In this document: positions 1-6,403 of the stretch, in pieces
Numbering within the stretch: position 1 is the stretch's first letter
Layout of the letters: the number at the start of each line of letters is the position of its first letter
DNA from: a virus
DNA length: 21,203 nucleotides
Strand: one strand, 5' to 3'
Virus record (IMG/VR): IMGVR_UViG_3300030328_001506
Coordinates: 1 to 21,203 of that record
Position numbers and translations under genes: made by a program
Notes under the pieces: model-generated
Told to the model about the DNA's origin: nothing
Database searches by the model: none
The model's input: the letters and a program-made list of their open reading frames with translations, nothing else

Positions 1-284
1 CCTAATTGAAATACCATTTCTAATATAATTTCGTTTGCTTCTTTTTCCATAACAAAATCACTTATTAATTCTTCTGCTTGTTTTGTAGCTTCCATAAAAT
101 CTATTTCAAATACATCATTTAAGTAAGAGTGGTCATAACATTTGCCATCTTCCCAATTTTCATCATCTGTACAAAGATGTCCATAACCTACTGTTCGTTT
201 GCCTAATGTGTCTTTATAGACATAATTAATAAAACCTTCGTGAGTTTTAATCCGTTCTTTTACTTCATCTAAATTGTAAAACAT
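1..284 (-). CDS. T4-type lysozyme (endolysin, GH24), C-terminus off the left edge
   Basis: This is a peptidoglycan-cutting muramidase that lyses the host at the end of infection. Only the first 94 codons are present; the reading frame is open to the window edge. The N-terminal half matches phage T4 lysozyme with a constant offset of five residues: Glu16 (T4 Glu11, catalytic acid) in HEGF, Asp25 (T4 Asp20) in YKDT, Thr31 (T4 Thr26) and His36 in TVGYGHL. MVFQLG near the edge matches T4 MVFQMG. The start ATG shares its A with the holin stop (TAATG), so the two genes are translationally coupled. There is no signal peptide, so export should depend on the holin. The family is clear; the missing C-terminus cannot be judged. 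Confidence 0.93.
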   Translation of the reverse strand, partial: MFYNLDEVKERIKTHEGFINYVYKDTLGKRTVGYGHLCTDDENWEDGKCYDHSYLNDVFEIDFMEATKQAEELISDFVMEKEANEIILEMVFQL

Positions 285-652
285 TATTTTTTAAATTGTG
301 CTATACTTTTAAGCCCAAAAGATCCACCAATAGATGCAAGGATTCCCCAACTTATCCATTCTGGACAATCGTTTTTAAGAAATATAAATCCTTGTTTCAT
401 AAATGGTTGTAATGCAGGTATAAAGGATGCTAAAATTATAGCAATAAAGGTGAGCGTCCACGCTTCGTCTTTCCACGAATTATCAGATGCGGACATTGCT
501 TTTTCTTCCCAAGTGCCATCTGATTCTATTTGTTTTTTTGTAGCTTGTAATTTAGTAAGTTCTACTTGTGTTTTAAGTTTAGCTTTTTCCTGTTTTCCTT
601 GAATCCAAGTAGATGCTAATTTAGCAACAGGTCCTATTATTGCTTGAAACAT
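284..652 (-). CDS. Putative holin (3-TM / GTA-type holin family)
   Basis: A 122-aa inner-membrane protein that should form the lysis pore. Residues 1-50 are amphipathic and Lys/Gln-rich. They are followed by the family-like segment TWEEKAMSASDNSWKDEAWT and then two clear hydrophobic stretches, about residues 66-85 and 98-115; the N-terminal segment may be a third. The tail is basic (SIAQFKK). The layout fits the 3-TM holin family known from phages and gene transfer agents. A GAAGG Shine-Dalgarno lies 7 nt before the ATG. It sits directly before the lysozyme with a 1-nt overlap and behind a 35-aa membrane ORF, which is a standard lysis cassette order. The role is inferred from topology, the SWKDEAWT motif and neighbours. 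Confidence 0.8.
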   Translation of the reverse strand: MFQAIIGPVAKLASTWIQGKQEKAKLKTQVELTKLQATKKQIESDGTWEEKAMSASDNSWKDEAWTLTFIAIILASFIPALQPFMKQGFIFLKNDCPEWISWGILASIGGSFGLKSIAQFKK

Positions 653-677
653 AAAAAACCTTCGTTTCGTAACTTAT

Positions 678-785
678 TTACCAGACATTCCATAATATAA
701 GGAGCAACAAAGTCATTTCTATCCAATGATACATTGTCCATTCACTTACAATTTCTTCAAGTTTATCTTTAATATTATCCCACAT
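678..785 (-). CDS. 35-aa single-TM peptide at the head of the lysis cassette
   Basis: A short ORF starting MWDNIKDKLEEIVSEW, with an acidic amphipathic N-terminus and a hydrophobic C-terminus (WIEMTLLLLILWNVW) that should form one membrane helix. It lies between the exonuclease gene and the holin and is read in the same direction. There is no Shine-Dalgarno; a candidate -10 box (TAACAT) ends 7 nt before the ATG, so a leaderless transcript is possible. The position suggests a lysis function such as an antiholin, pinholin or small spanin partner, but no motif proves it. It ends 25 nt before the holin start. Confidence 0.55.
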   Translation of the reverse strand: MWDNIKDKLEEIVSEWTMYHWIEMTLLLLILWNVW

Positions 786-792
786 AGATGAT

Positions 793-820
793 ATGTTAGA
801 CTAGATCGTGGGCAAATCAA
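793..820 (-). promoter_or_regulatory. Candidate promoter of the lysis cassette
   Basis: Read leftward, a -35-like TTGATT (815-820) is followed after 16 bp by TAACAT (793-798). The same TAACAT hexamer serves as -10 in the candidate promoter near 7624. Predicted transcription would begin at or next to the ATG at 785. An operator-like palindrome (825-837) lies 4 bp upstream of the -35. Confidence 0.4.
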
Positions 821-824
821 GTGT

Positions 825-837
825 ATTTTAGTTAAGT
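825..837. promoter_or_regulatory. Operator-like motif, site A
   Basis: ATTTTAGTTAAGT matches the site at 9560-9572 in 12 of 13 positions. It overlaps the last codons and stop of the exonuclease gene and lies 4 bp upstream of the candidate lysis promoter -35. That position would suit an activator, but because it is partly coding its conservation could be coincidental. Confidence 0.35.
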
Positions 838-1737
838 ATCTACACCCATATAATGACTACAAAAGTGATTAACCTTGCAGTAATTTTTGCATCTAACATC
901 TTCTCCTGCTCTATGCACAATAGCACAACCTTTATTTTCTATCATATTTTTATCTTTTAAATATTGTAGTGCATCTTCTCTGGAAGGTAATAATCGTAAT
1001 GCAGTTTTTCTACCATCTTTAATAACTGCATATTGATCCTCTTTTCTCCAACGCTCTTCTGCGGTGCATAATGGGAGTTTATCTGCAGTTTCAGAATCTT
1101 GATGTAATTTAATTCGTTCTCTAATAAAATCTTCTTGTTCTTGATCTGTCCATTTTCTAATGGGAATAGTCATAGCTTGTTTTTTTGGGTATCTATCATC
1201 TTTTTCTACTCTGTTAATAGACCAATCTCTTAAAACTGCAACAATAGACAAATCTTTTACTTGTATGTTTTTACTACCAACAGTTAATTCATTTTGGTTT
1301 TTTCTACATAAAAAATCTAATACATTTAATTGTTGTTCCCATTCTGGTTTACCATTTTCTGACGAACTAATAGCAGAATAAGCGGAGGTAGTTTTAAAAT
1401 CAATAAGATTACCTTCGCCTGTTAATAAATCAAATGTACCAGAAATTTTCCACCCATTTGTAATATCATCATCTTGATAGAACAAAGTTTTTTCCGCTAT
1501 ATCTGTTCTTCGTGCAGATCGTTCAATAATATGATGTACTGATTGCCCAAGTAATGACCATATTCTATCTGATACATCTTCTTCTAATAAATCCCAATTC
1601 CGTTTTTCCAAGATTCTTATTCTAGGTGGTGCAATTATTCGTGTAGCAGATATATCTGATTTTGAGGAATCATAAGGATCGTTTTCTACTGCTCTTACTA
1701 AACAGGCAGGTAAGTTTGAATGATTAGTTATTTTCAC
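832..1737 (-). CDS. PD-(D/E)XK exonuclease with Fe-S cluster (Cas4/RecB-like)
   Basis: A 301-aa DNA exonuclease for recombination or replication. The nuclease motifs are in order: His68/His69 with Glu72 (HHIIE), Asp103 in GTFD, Asp113-x-Lys115 in LIDFKTTS, and a Gln motif at 135-136 (WEQQLNVLDFL). Four cysteines, C224 then C283-x3-C287-x5-C293, have the spacing of the Fe-S cluster that staples Cas4/AddB-type nucleases: one upstream and three near the C-terminus. The start is GTG with GGAG upstream and overlaps the previous gene by 14 nt. Next to the ssDNA-binding candidate, it probably provides 5'-end resection for phage recombination. Confidence 0.85.
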   Translation of the reverse strand: MKITNHSNLPACLVRAVENDPYDSSKSDISATRIIAPPRIRILEKRNWDLLEEDVSDRIWSLLGQSVHHIIERSARRTDIAEKTLFYQDDDITNGWKISGTFDLLTGEGNLIDFKTTSAYSAISSSENGKPEWEQQLNVLDFLCRKNQNELTVGSKNIQVKDLSIVAVLRDWSINRVEKDDRYPKKQAMTIPIRKWTDQEQEDFIRERIKLHQDSETADKLPLCTAEERWRKEDQYAVIKDGRKTALRLLPSREDALQYLKDKNMIENKGCAIVHRAGEDVRCKNYCKVNHFCSHYMGVDT

Positions 1738-1939
1738 GATACAACTCCATTAGTGGTTTATTTACTTCAAAAGTTTTATAACTTTCACATTTAACTGCAA
1801 TAAGTTTTTTTGACTTATCTTTATATTCTTCGTATAACTTTTCTACTGAAAACTCGCAAGAGTGGGGGGTAAGTTTATAATGTTCGTGCAATTTATCATT
1901 ATACTCTACCCATATTGTCAATACTAAATATTCTAACAT
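1724..1939 (-). CDS. Hypothetical protein, 71 aa
   Basis: No family recognised. The N-terminus is hydrophobic (MLEYLVLTIWVEY) and the rest is charged (YEEYKDKSKKLIAVKCESYKTF), with two cysteines. I place the start at the ATG at 1939, because it shares its A with the stop of the upstream ORF (TAATG); an in-frame ATG 12 nt further upstream lies inside that ORF. The 3' end overlaps the exonuclease start by 14 nt, so it belongs to the same leftward operon. Confidence 0.65.
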   Translation of the reverse strand: MLEYLVLTIWVEYNDKLHEHYKLTPHSCEFSVEKLYEEYKDKSKKLIAVKCESYKTFEVNKPLMELYRENN

Positions 1940-2088
1940 TACCCACCCCATACCTTATAATATTTTCTATAATCCTCTGGCACAAAAATATCTCTGCCGT
2001 GATGGTCTTTTACTATTGTGCCAAAATGATCTACAATGTATCCGTCTTTATTTATGTATTCAATCATTCCGTCTTTAAAATGGTACAT
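1939..2088 (-). CDS. Hypothetical protein, 49 aa
   Basis: A small ORF beginning MYHFKDGMIEYINKDGY and ending YRKYYKVWGG. It is rich in Asp, Lys, Tyr and His, with no membrane segment and no family I recognise. It overlaps the end of the upstream ssDNA-binding candidate by 14 nt and the start of the next gene by 1 nt (TAATG), filling the gap exactly. That packing is the main evidence that it is translated. Confidence 0.6.
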   Translation of the reverse strand: MYHFKDGMIEYINKDGYIVDHFGTIVKDHHGRDIFVPEDYRKYYKVWGG

Positions 2089-2638
2089 TACCACTATTAT
2101 CTTCTTCTTTAGTTAATTCACTTGAACTTAAAATAATATTTCTAATGCCCTCTTTAATTTGATTAAATACTTCCTTATTGCCTTTTTGATAATCTTCTAT
2201 ACTAAATAATTTAGACTTATGGTACTGTTGGTTTATGTCATCTTTAAGTGGCATAATGCTTACAATCTGTTGTTTGCCATTATCTTTTTCCATTATCTGT
2301 ATTTGACAAGTTTGACCTAACATATCACCCATATTAAATTGCTTTTTCTCTTGTGCGGTAAATGGTTTACCTCTCCACGAAGTTAAATCTTTTGATAGAT
2401 TTGATTTTTCATAAAATGATACATTATAAAATTTACCCGTTGTTAATGGTTCATTATTACTATCAGTATGTTCTGGAAATTCCCACTCAAACCATACTTG
2501 TCTTTTCCAAGATGTTTCTCCTTGCCAATTATTTTCTTGTGTACCTAAATCTATTACGCTAATACATCTAGCTTTTTGAACACCAAGTGGGATCGTTGGA
2601 TATTTTGGTTTACTATCTTCTGACATTACTAAACTCAT
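2075..2638 (-). CDS. Putative ssDNA-binding / recombination accessory protein
   Basis: A 187-aa protein and the first gene of the leftward unit that starts at the divergent promoter. The body looks like one beta-rich domain with conserved-looking aromatic positions (KARCISVIDLGTQ, RQVWFEWEFPE, KFYNVSFYEKS, CQIQIME). The C-terminus is acidic and ends in a hydrophobic NVPF, as SSB-type tails often do. Position beside an exonuclease also fits an ssDNA-binding or annealing partner; related phage proteins of this size are usually annotated this way. AAGGAG lies 7 nt before the ATG, a strong ribosome site. The function is inference; no sequence motif alone proves it. Confidence 0.5.
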   Translation of the reverse strand: MSLVMSEDSKPKYPTIPLGVQKARCISVIDLGTQENNWQGETSWKRQVWFEWEFPEHTDSNNEPLTTGKFYNVSFYEKSNLSKDLTSWRGKPFTAQEKKQFNMGDMLGQTCQIQIMEKDNGKQQIVSIMPLKDDINQQYHKSKLFSIEDYQKGNKEVFNQIKEGIRNIILSSSELTKEEDNSGNVPF

Positions 2639-2663
2639 AATTTTCTCCTTATAATTAAGTTTT

Positions 2664-2676
2664 ACTTTGGTTAAGT
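2664..2676. promoter_or_regulatory. Operator-like motif, site B
   Basis: ACTTTGGTTAAGT is an imperfect palindrome (ACTT and AAGT arms around 5 bp) that matches the site at 9560-9572 in 12 of 13 positions. It overlaps the -10 box (2674-2679) of the leftward promoter, a position expected to repress it. It lies between the divergently read Cro-like gene and the ssDNA-binding candidate. Confidence 0.5.
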
Positions 2677-2701
2677 ATAACTTTATTAATTATATAGTCA
2701 A
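2674..2701 (-). promoter_or_regulatory. Leftward promoter for the recombination genes
   Basis: Read leftward: TTGACT (2696-2701), 16 bp, TATACT (2674-2679), each 5 of 6 to the sigma70 consensus. It sits 35 bp before the ATG at 2638, which has a strong Shine-Dalgarno. Its -35 lies 7 bp from the -35 of the opposite promoter. Confidence 0.6.
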
Positions 2702-2708
2702 CTAAATA

Positions 2709-2737
2709 TTGACATATGTTAATTTTTTTTATAGATT
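2709..2737 (+). promoter_or_regulatory. Rightward promoter of the Cro-like gene
   Basis: TTGACA (2709-2714), 17 bp, TAGATT (2732-2737). Only six bases separate the -10 from the ATG at 2744, so transcription should start at the A of the start codon. No Shine-Dalgarno is present. Leaderless translation, as for lambda cI from PRM, is the simplest reading. Confidence 0.6.
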
Positions 2738-2743
2738 TACAAT

Positions 2744-2944
2744 ATGAGTAATAAATACGATTTAGCAATACAACGAAAAAAAGAAATTGTAGCCAAGTAT
2801 GGTGGTAAAAACTTATCTGAAAAGTTAAATATATCTCACCCTGCAGTTTCTAAATGGGAAGTCATACCACAATTAAGGGCATACCAGATTGCAAATTTTG
2901 GTGATTATAAATTAGAATATATTAGACCAGATTTAAGTTTTTAA
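2744..2944 (+). CDS. Cro-like helix-turn-helix transcription regulator
   Basis: A 66-aa DNA-binding protein. The helix-turn-helix covers about residues 22-41 (NLSEKLNISHPAVSKWEVIP); AVSKWE is the recognition-helix pattern of small Cro/YdaS-type repressors, and the C-terminal LEYIRPDL is also typical of that group. It is read rightward, against the surrounding leftward genes, from a promoter back-to-back with the leftward one. This is the arrangement of a phage switch. There is no Shine-Dalgarno and the -10 lies 6 nt upstream, so the mRNA is probably leaderless. The palindromic sites at 2664, 9560 and 10257 are candidate operators. No integrase or CI-type partner is seen, so it may control an early/late switch rather than lysogeny. 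Confidence 0.85.
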   Translation: MSNKYDLAIQRKKEIVAKYGGKNLSEKLNISHPAVSKWEVIPQLRAYQIANFGDYKLEYIRPDLSF

Positions 2945-2945
2945 A

Positions 2946-3158
2946 ATGAAAACTTTATTTGTTGTTGTTGCCTTGTTAACTTATCCAAAAGAACAGGCGG
3001 TGGTTTTTCGCAATTTATATGATGATTGTAAAACAGCAATACACGAATTAAAACAAAAATATGAATTTGAATGGCATATATGTATAACTGAACCGCATTG
3101 GAGAAAATGGCATAAGGATAAGACCGCAGGAGAGTGGTTGAAGTGGTTTAAGGATTGA
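2946..3158 (+). CDS. Hypothetical protein downstream of the Cro-like gene, 70 aa
   Basis: No family recognised. The N-terminus is a short hydrophobic run after one Lys (MKTLFVVVALLTYP), which could be a weak signal or anchor but is short. The remainder is rich in Trp, His and Lys (FEWHICITEPHWRKWHKDK and GEWLKWFKD). It starts one base after the stop of the regulator gene, so the two form a bicistronic rightward unit. The 3' end overlaps the end of the oppositely read HNH gene by 11 nt. The co-transcription hints at a role in the same regulatory decision, but nothing in the sequence shows which. Confidence 0.6.
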   Translation: MKTLFVVVALLTYPKEQAVVFRNLYDDCKTAIHELKQKYEFEWHICITEPHWRKWHKDKTAGEWLKWFKD

Positions 3159-3465
3159 TACTACCCAAAAGATTTAAAACCTCCTCTAGGAGCTTTATTT
3201 GGCTACCAAAACGATTTTCAAATTTTTTAGGAGAATAATGATAACTTTCGTTAGAATTTCTGTGATGATTAGGGCATAAAGGTAAAACTAGCATATGGCT
3301 AGACCTTTTTCCCATACCTGTTTTATTTCTTATGTGATGAATTTCTGCAGGTGAATCATAAATTCCTAATTTACGACAAGCGATACAACCTAGACTAACA
3401 ACTTTATCCATATGTCGTTGTTCTTTTAGTGTTGGTTTTTTACGCCCCATACTTTTTTCGTTCAC
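3148..3465 (-). CDS. Ref-like HNH nuclease (RecA-dependent nuclease family)
   Basis: A 105-aa HNH/beta-beta-alpha metal nuclease resembling phage P1 Ref. Zinc ligand pair C27-x2-C30 (GCIACRKLGI), then the catalytic-type EIHHIRNKTGMGKRSSHM (His43, His44, His57), then LPLCPNHHR (C64, H67, H68). The order CIAC...IHHI...H.LVLPLC..HHR is the Ref signature; P1 Ref cuts DNA at RecA-bound displacement loops. The first ATG overlaps the upstream gene by 26 nt; an in-frame ATG at 3450 (MGRKKPT) is an alternative start. It converges with the 70-aa rightward ORF. A role in recombination with the neighbouring exonuclease is inferred. Confidence 0.8.
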   Translation of the reverse strand: MNEKSMGRKKPTLKEQRHMDKVVSLGCIACRKLGIYDSPAEIHHIRNKTGMGKRSSHMLVLPLCPNHHRNSNESYHYSPKKFENRFGSQIKLLEEVLNLLGSINP

Positions 3466-3784
3466 TCATTACTGCAAATTGATTTACTTTCCAATAGTCA
3501 AACTTCATCTCAATAATTTTTCGCTCCCACCAGAGTCTTGATTCTTCTTCTACCGCTTGAGATAATTCTTTACACAATTTTTGATATTCTTCTGTTGCTC
3601 GTGATTCAAGATCCGCTTTTGCAACACTCATTTTTTCATTGCCAGACATTTTTAATTTCATCATTTTGGCTAATTCTATTTTTCTATTGTTTTCGTGAAA
3701 ATTTAAAGTTGCTTTAGCTTTTGCATAAGACTCTCCAATTTTTCTTATTTCTTCCATTCGTTTTTCTAATTCTTGTTCACTCAT
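3440..3784 (-). CDS. Hypothetical coiled-coil protein, 114 aa
   Basis: No family recognised. The sequence is charged and rich in Glu, Lys and Met, with long stretches suited to helix or coiled coil (about residues 1-90: ELEKRMEEIRKIGESYAKAK and YQKLCKELSQAVEEESRLWW). No membrane segment. It lies between the 95-aa gene (gap 4 nt) and the Ref-like nuclease (overlap 26 nt). Coiled coils of this size in replication operons may be structural accessories, but no role can be assigned. Confidence 0.65.
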   Translation of the reverse strand: MSEQELEKRMEEIRKIGESYAKAKATLNFHENNRKIELAKMMKLKMSGNEKMSVAKADLESRATEEYQKLCKELSQAVEEESRLWWERKIIEMKFDYWKVNQFAVMSERKKYGA

Positions 3785-3788
3785 AATC

Positions 3789-4076
3789 TTACTCCTTATA
3801 TTTAATCAATCCATCATCATCACACATATCAGCAATATCTGATGGACATTTAAAATTATGTTTGGCTAAAAGTTTTGCATCTTCTAATACATCTTTTCGT
3901 TTTTGTACCTGTAAATAGTATGGTAACTCTCCATCTTCTGATAAATTTTCTGGAGCAAGACCACAAGATATGCTCTCCCAACAATCTCTTGCTTGTTCTT
4001 TAGTGGTGGGAAATGCACCTCTTACATATTCCCATCTAGGATCGTCATTTGGAAATATTATTTTAATTTTATTCAT
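3789..4076 (-). CDS. Hypothetical protein, 95 aa
   Basis: No family recognised. The protein starts MNKIKIIFPNDDPRWEYVR and ends CDDDGLIKYKE; it is acidic and has four cysteines (CWESISCG, FKCPSDIADMCDDD) whose spacing is not a standard zinc finger. Its ATG overlaps the helicase stop by 4 nt (ATGA), so it is translationally coupled to the helicase. Confidence 0.65.
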   Translation of the reverse strand: MNKIKIIFPNDDPRWEYVRGAFPTTKEQARDCWESISCGLAPENLSEDGELPYYLQVQKRKDVLEDAKLLAKHNFKCPSDIADMCDDDGLIKYKE

Positions 4077-5557
4077 AATCTTATTCCTTTTGATTTAGCT
4101 TTTTTAATTTGTAAATGCTTAATAAAATTATGCACTTCGTTAGTAGGTGGTATGGGCAAGACCATTTTAGAATGGGGAAAGTGATGGAATTTTTCTCTAA
4201 AAGTATGACTTGCCCACCCCTCTTTATACCCTTTTTGTTTTGCAATAAACAATAGTTGGGCATAAAATCTTTTCTTATCTTCTGTTTTTGTTTCTTTCAT
4301 TTTTGGTAATTCTATTAATCTACCCTGCTTAATTAACATAATCTGTTCTTTTTTAGTTGGTATGTGAGAACAGTTTGGACATTCTGGTTCTTCTTTTGTA
4401 GGTTTATAAACAAAATCACATTTAACACAAGTGTATGGTTGTTTTTCAATGGGTACAGGGTCTTTCTTTTTTCTTTCTTTTTCTTCTCTACGCTTTAATT
4501 CCCATTTAGGTACATCTTCTGGAAATCCGTGTTCATATATACAACCACTATGATCTATTATTAATGTGTCGTTTTTATCTGGGTGTGGTCTTAATGATCT
4601 ACCTACCATTTGCAAATACATTCCATAAGATTTTGTAGGGCGACAAATCACTACACAAGAAACTTTTGGACAATCCCACCCCTCCGTTAGTATCATACAA
4701 TTTGATAACACTTTAATTTTATCTTCCTGTAAATCTTTTAACACTTGTTCTCTATCTTCATCATTCATTTCACTATCAATATGTCCTGCGGGTACACCAT
4801 TTTGATTAAATATGTTGGCTATGTATTTACTATGGGCAATACTACTAGCAAAAACAACTGTTGGTCTATTCTCTGCAAATTTAATCCAATGACTTACAGT
4901 ATCACCAACTAATTTTGTTTTATTCATTCTCTTATCTAATTCTCTTTTATCATAATCACCCATAGAAATTTTTAATCCCTGTAAATCTGGAATACTAGGT
5001 GCAAAAACTCTGTTCTTAACAAGATACCCTTGTGCAGTTAAATCTCTTATATTACTACTTTCTACTAATTCATCATAAATATTGCCTAACGCTTTTCCGT
5101 CATTTCTAATTGGTGTTGCAGTTAATCCCACAACATAGGCATCTGGATATTCTTCTAATAATTTTTTAAATGTATCACTCGTTGATCTATGTGCTTCGTC
5201 TAAAATAATCAAATCTGCATCTGGTTTAATAAAATCGTCATTATCTTTTCTGGCATTATAAGTTTGTATACTTGCTACTTGTGTGTCGTGTAAATAACTT
5301 CCTGTAATACCTGCCATTATCACTCCTGCATCAATTCCAAATTGATGTAATTTATTAGAACATTGCATTACTAACTCTCTGCGGTGAGCAACAAATAAAC
5401 AGCACTTATTTTTCTCTCTTGCTTTTTCAATCATTCTACTAGCAATAACAGTTTTGCCGCTCCCTGTTGGTGCGACTAATAAAACTTTTTTATTTCCTTG
5501 TTGAAATTTTTGTTTTATTTGTTCTATAGCAAACTCTTGATATTCACGAAGTTGCAT
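4073..5557 (-). CDS. DEAH-box superfamily 2 DNA helicase (ResIII-like) with C-terminal zinc finger
   Basis: A 494-aa ATP-driven helicase for phage replication or recombination. Walker A is PTGSGKT (residues 30-36), motif Ia FVAHRRELV (55-63), DEAH at 120-123, motif III LTATP (145-149), and motif VI QMVGRSLRPHPD (316-327) with arginine fingers. Linker and charged segments (355-370) lead to a four-cysteine zinc finger: C377-x2-C380 and C393-x2-C396. The rest is basic. GGAGAAG precedes the ATG, which overlaps the primase gene by 14 nt. The primase-helicase neighbour pair fits an SF2 replicative or origin-remodelling helicase of the kind found in small phages without a DnaB homologue; whether it is the main fork helicase is inference. 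Confidence 0.9.
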   Translation of the reverse strand: MQLREYQEFAIEQIKQKFQQGNKKVLLVAPTGSGKTVIASRMIEKAREKNKCCLFVAHRRELVMQCSNKLHQFGIDAGVIMAGITGSYLHDTQVASIQTYNARKDNDDFIKPDADLIILDEAHRSTSDTFKKLLEEYPDAYVVGLTATPIRNDGKALGNIYDELVESSNIRDLTAQGYLVKNRVFAPSIPDLQGLKISMGDYDKRELDKRMNKTKLVGDTVSHWIKFAENRPTVVFASSIAHSKYIANIFNQNGVPAGHIDSEMNDEDREQVLKDLQEDKIKVLSNCMILTEGWDCPKVSCVVICRPTKSYGMYLQMVGRSLRPHPDKNDTLIIDHSGCIYEHGFPEDVPKWELKRREEKERKKKDPVPIEKQPYTCVKCDFVYKPTKEEPECPNCSHIPTKKEQIMLIKQGRLIELPKMKETKTEDKKRFYAQLLFIAKQKGYKEGWASHTFREKFHHFPHSKMVLPIPPTNEVHNFIKHLQIKKAKSKGIRL

Positions 5558-6338
5558 ATCTTCTCCACATATCGTCTAATTGCCATAATATTTCCTGCTC
5601 TGTATCTGGCGGATTACACATACTATTAAACTTTAATACTTCAGCTTTTGCATACTGATATTCCTCGCCACGCTTAATTATTGAAATTACCATTTTTACC
5701 AATCTAGCGTGTCTATCGCCTTGTGTTGCACCTGTCATACCACCTGTATATTTATGTGTATAATTTGGATTGTGTGCAAACACTCTTTTTTTTGGTCTTT
5801 CTAAACCAAAACCATCTCTAATTTCTTCTTTTGTATATTCTGACATTATGTTTTGTTGAATAACTTTTACAGGATATGGCTCTTTTTTATTGTGCCAGAA
5901 CCCTGCACATCTCATTATTCTAGGTAAATCTTTTACAACAGGATCACTTCCAAACTTACTTGCTAATGCCTGTTGGTAAAGAGTAAAACTTTCTAATGGC
6001 ATATCTTTTACTAGCCAATAAGTATGATATTTATTAGGACTTGTATTTATTATAAAATGTGGTAATACATCAAACTTCTCTGGCATTGGTGTTCCGTCAA
6101 AATCACAAAATACTGCTCTTATCTTTTTAATGTTTTTAGTTGTTCTGCCACATAAATCAGTTTCATTGACAGTAAAATAAACACCTGCACCCTTTTGATT
6201 TAATTCTGATAATTCGTCAATATACTCATCAATATGTCCGTGAAATTGTTTAATTAATCTTTTATTCTTACCCTTATCACAAAAACATTGAAAACTATTT
6301 GTTAAACCAAATGGATATAAAAAATCGTAATACATCAT
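5544..6338 (-). CDS. RepB-like (archaeo-eukaryotic type) DNA primase
   Basis: A 264-aa protein matching the RepB primase family of phages and plasmids. Visible motifs: GVYFTVNET (52-60), the metal-binding Asp79-x-Asp81 in VFCDFDGTP, the TSPNKYHTYW segment with His105 (99-108), and the family motif DLPRIMRCAGFWHNKK with a conserved Arg. About 70 C-terminal residues form a helical region (GDRHARLVKMVISI...ILWQLDDMW) like the PriCT domain that follows such primases. It should synthesise primers for phage replication. It overlaps the helicase by 14 nt and the 21-aa ORF upstream by 4 nt. Two ATGs in a row open the frame; I keep the first. Confidence 0.85.
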   Translation of the reverse strand: MMYYDFLYPFGLTNSFQCFCDKGKNKRLIKQFHGHIDEYIDELSELNQKGAGVYFTVNETDLCGRTTKNIKKIRAVFCDFDGTPMPEKFDVLPHFIINTSPNKYHTYWLVKDMPLESFTLYQQALASKFGSDPVVKDLPRIMRCAGFWHNKKEPYPVKVIQQNIMSEYTKEEIRDGFGLERPKKRVFAHNPNYTHKYTGGMTGATQGDRHARLVKMVISIIKRGEEYQYAKAEVLKFNSMCNPPDTEQEILWQLDDMWRRYATS

Positions 6339-6400
6339 CTATAATGCTCCCACCAATACACAAACAAACCTAAAATCATATAAACTAAAACTATTTCCAT
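6335..6400 (-). CDS. 21-aa hydrophobic mini-ORF
   Basis: Starts MEIVLVYMILGL and ends VYWWEHYR: one possible membrane helix with a basic C-terminus. It fills the 65-nt gap between the DUF1376 gene and the primase; its stop overlaps the primase start by 4 nt (ATGATG context). No clear Shine-Dalgarno. It may be translated, or may only couple ribosomes to the primase start. Confidence 0.35.
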   Translation of the reverse strand: MEIVLVYMILGLFVYWWEHYR

Positions 6401-6403
6401 TAT

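Noticed and set aside
1160-1381. Rightward 73-codon frame inside the exonuclease gene.
   Set aside because: The opposite strand carries the full nuclease motif set; the frame has no start signals.
2106-2118. TCTTTAGTTAATT, an 11-of-13 match to the operator-like motif.
   Set aside because: It lies inside the ssDNA-binding candidate gene, away from any promoter; it is kept only as a warning about chance matches.
3181-3199. Short CTCC/GGAG stem followed by CTTTATTT as a terminator for the rightward regulator unit.
   Set aside because: The stem is only 4-5 bp with a tiny loop and is inside the HNH coding region; too weak to call.
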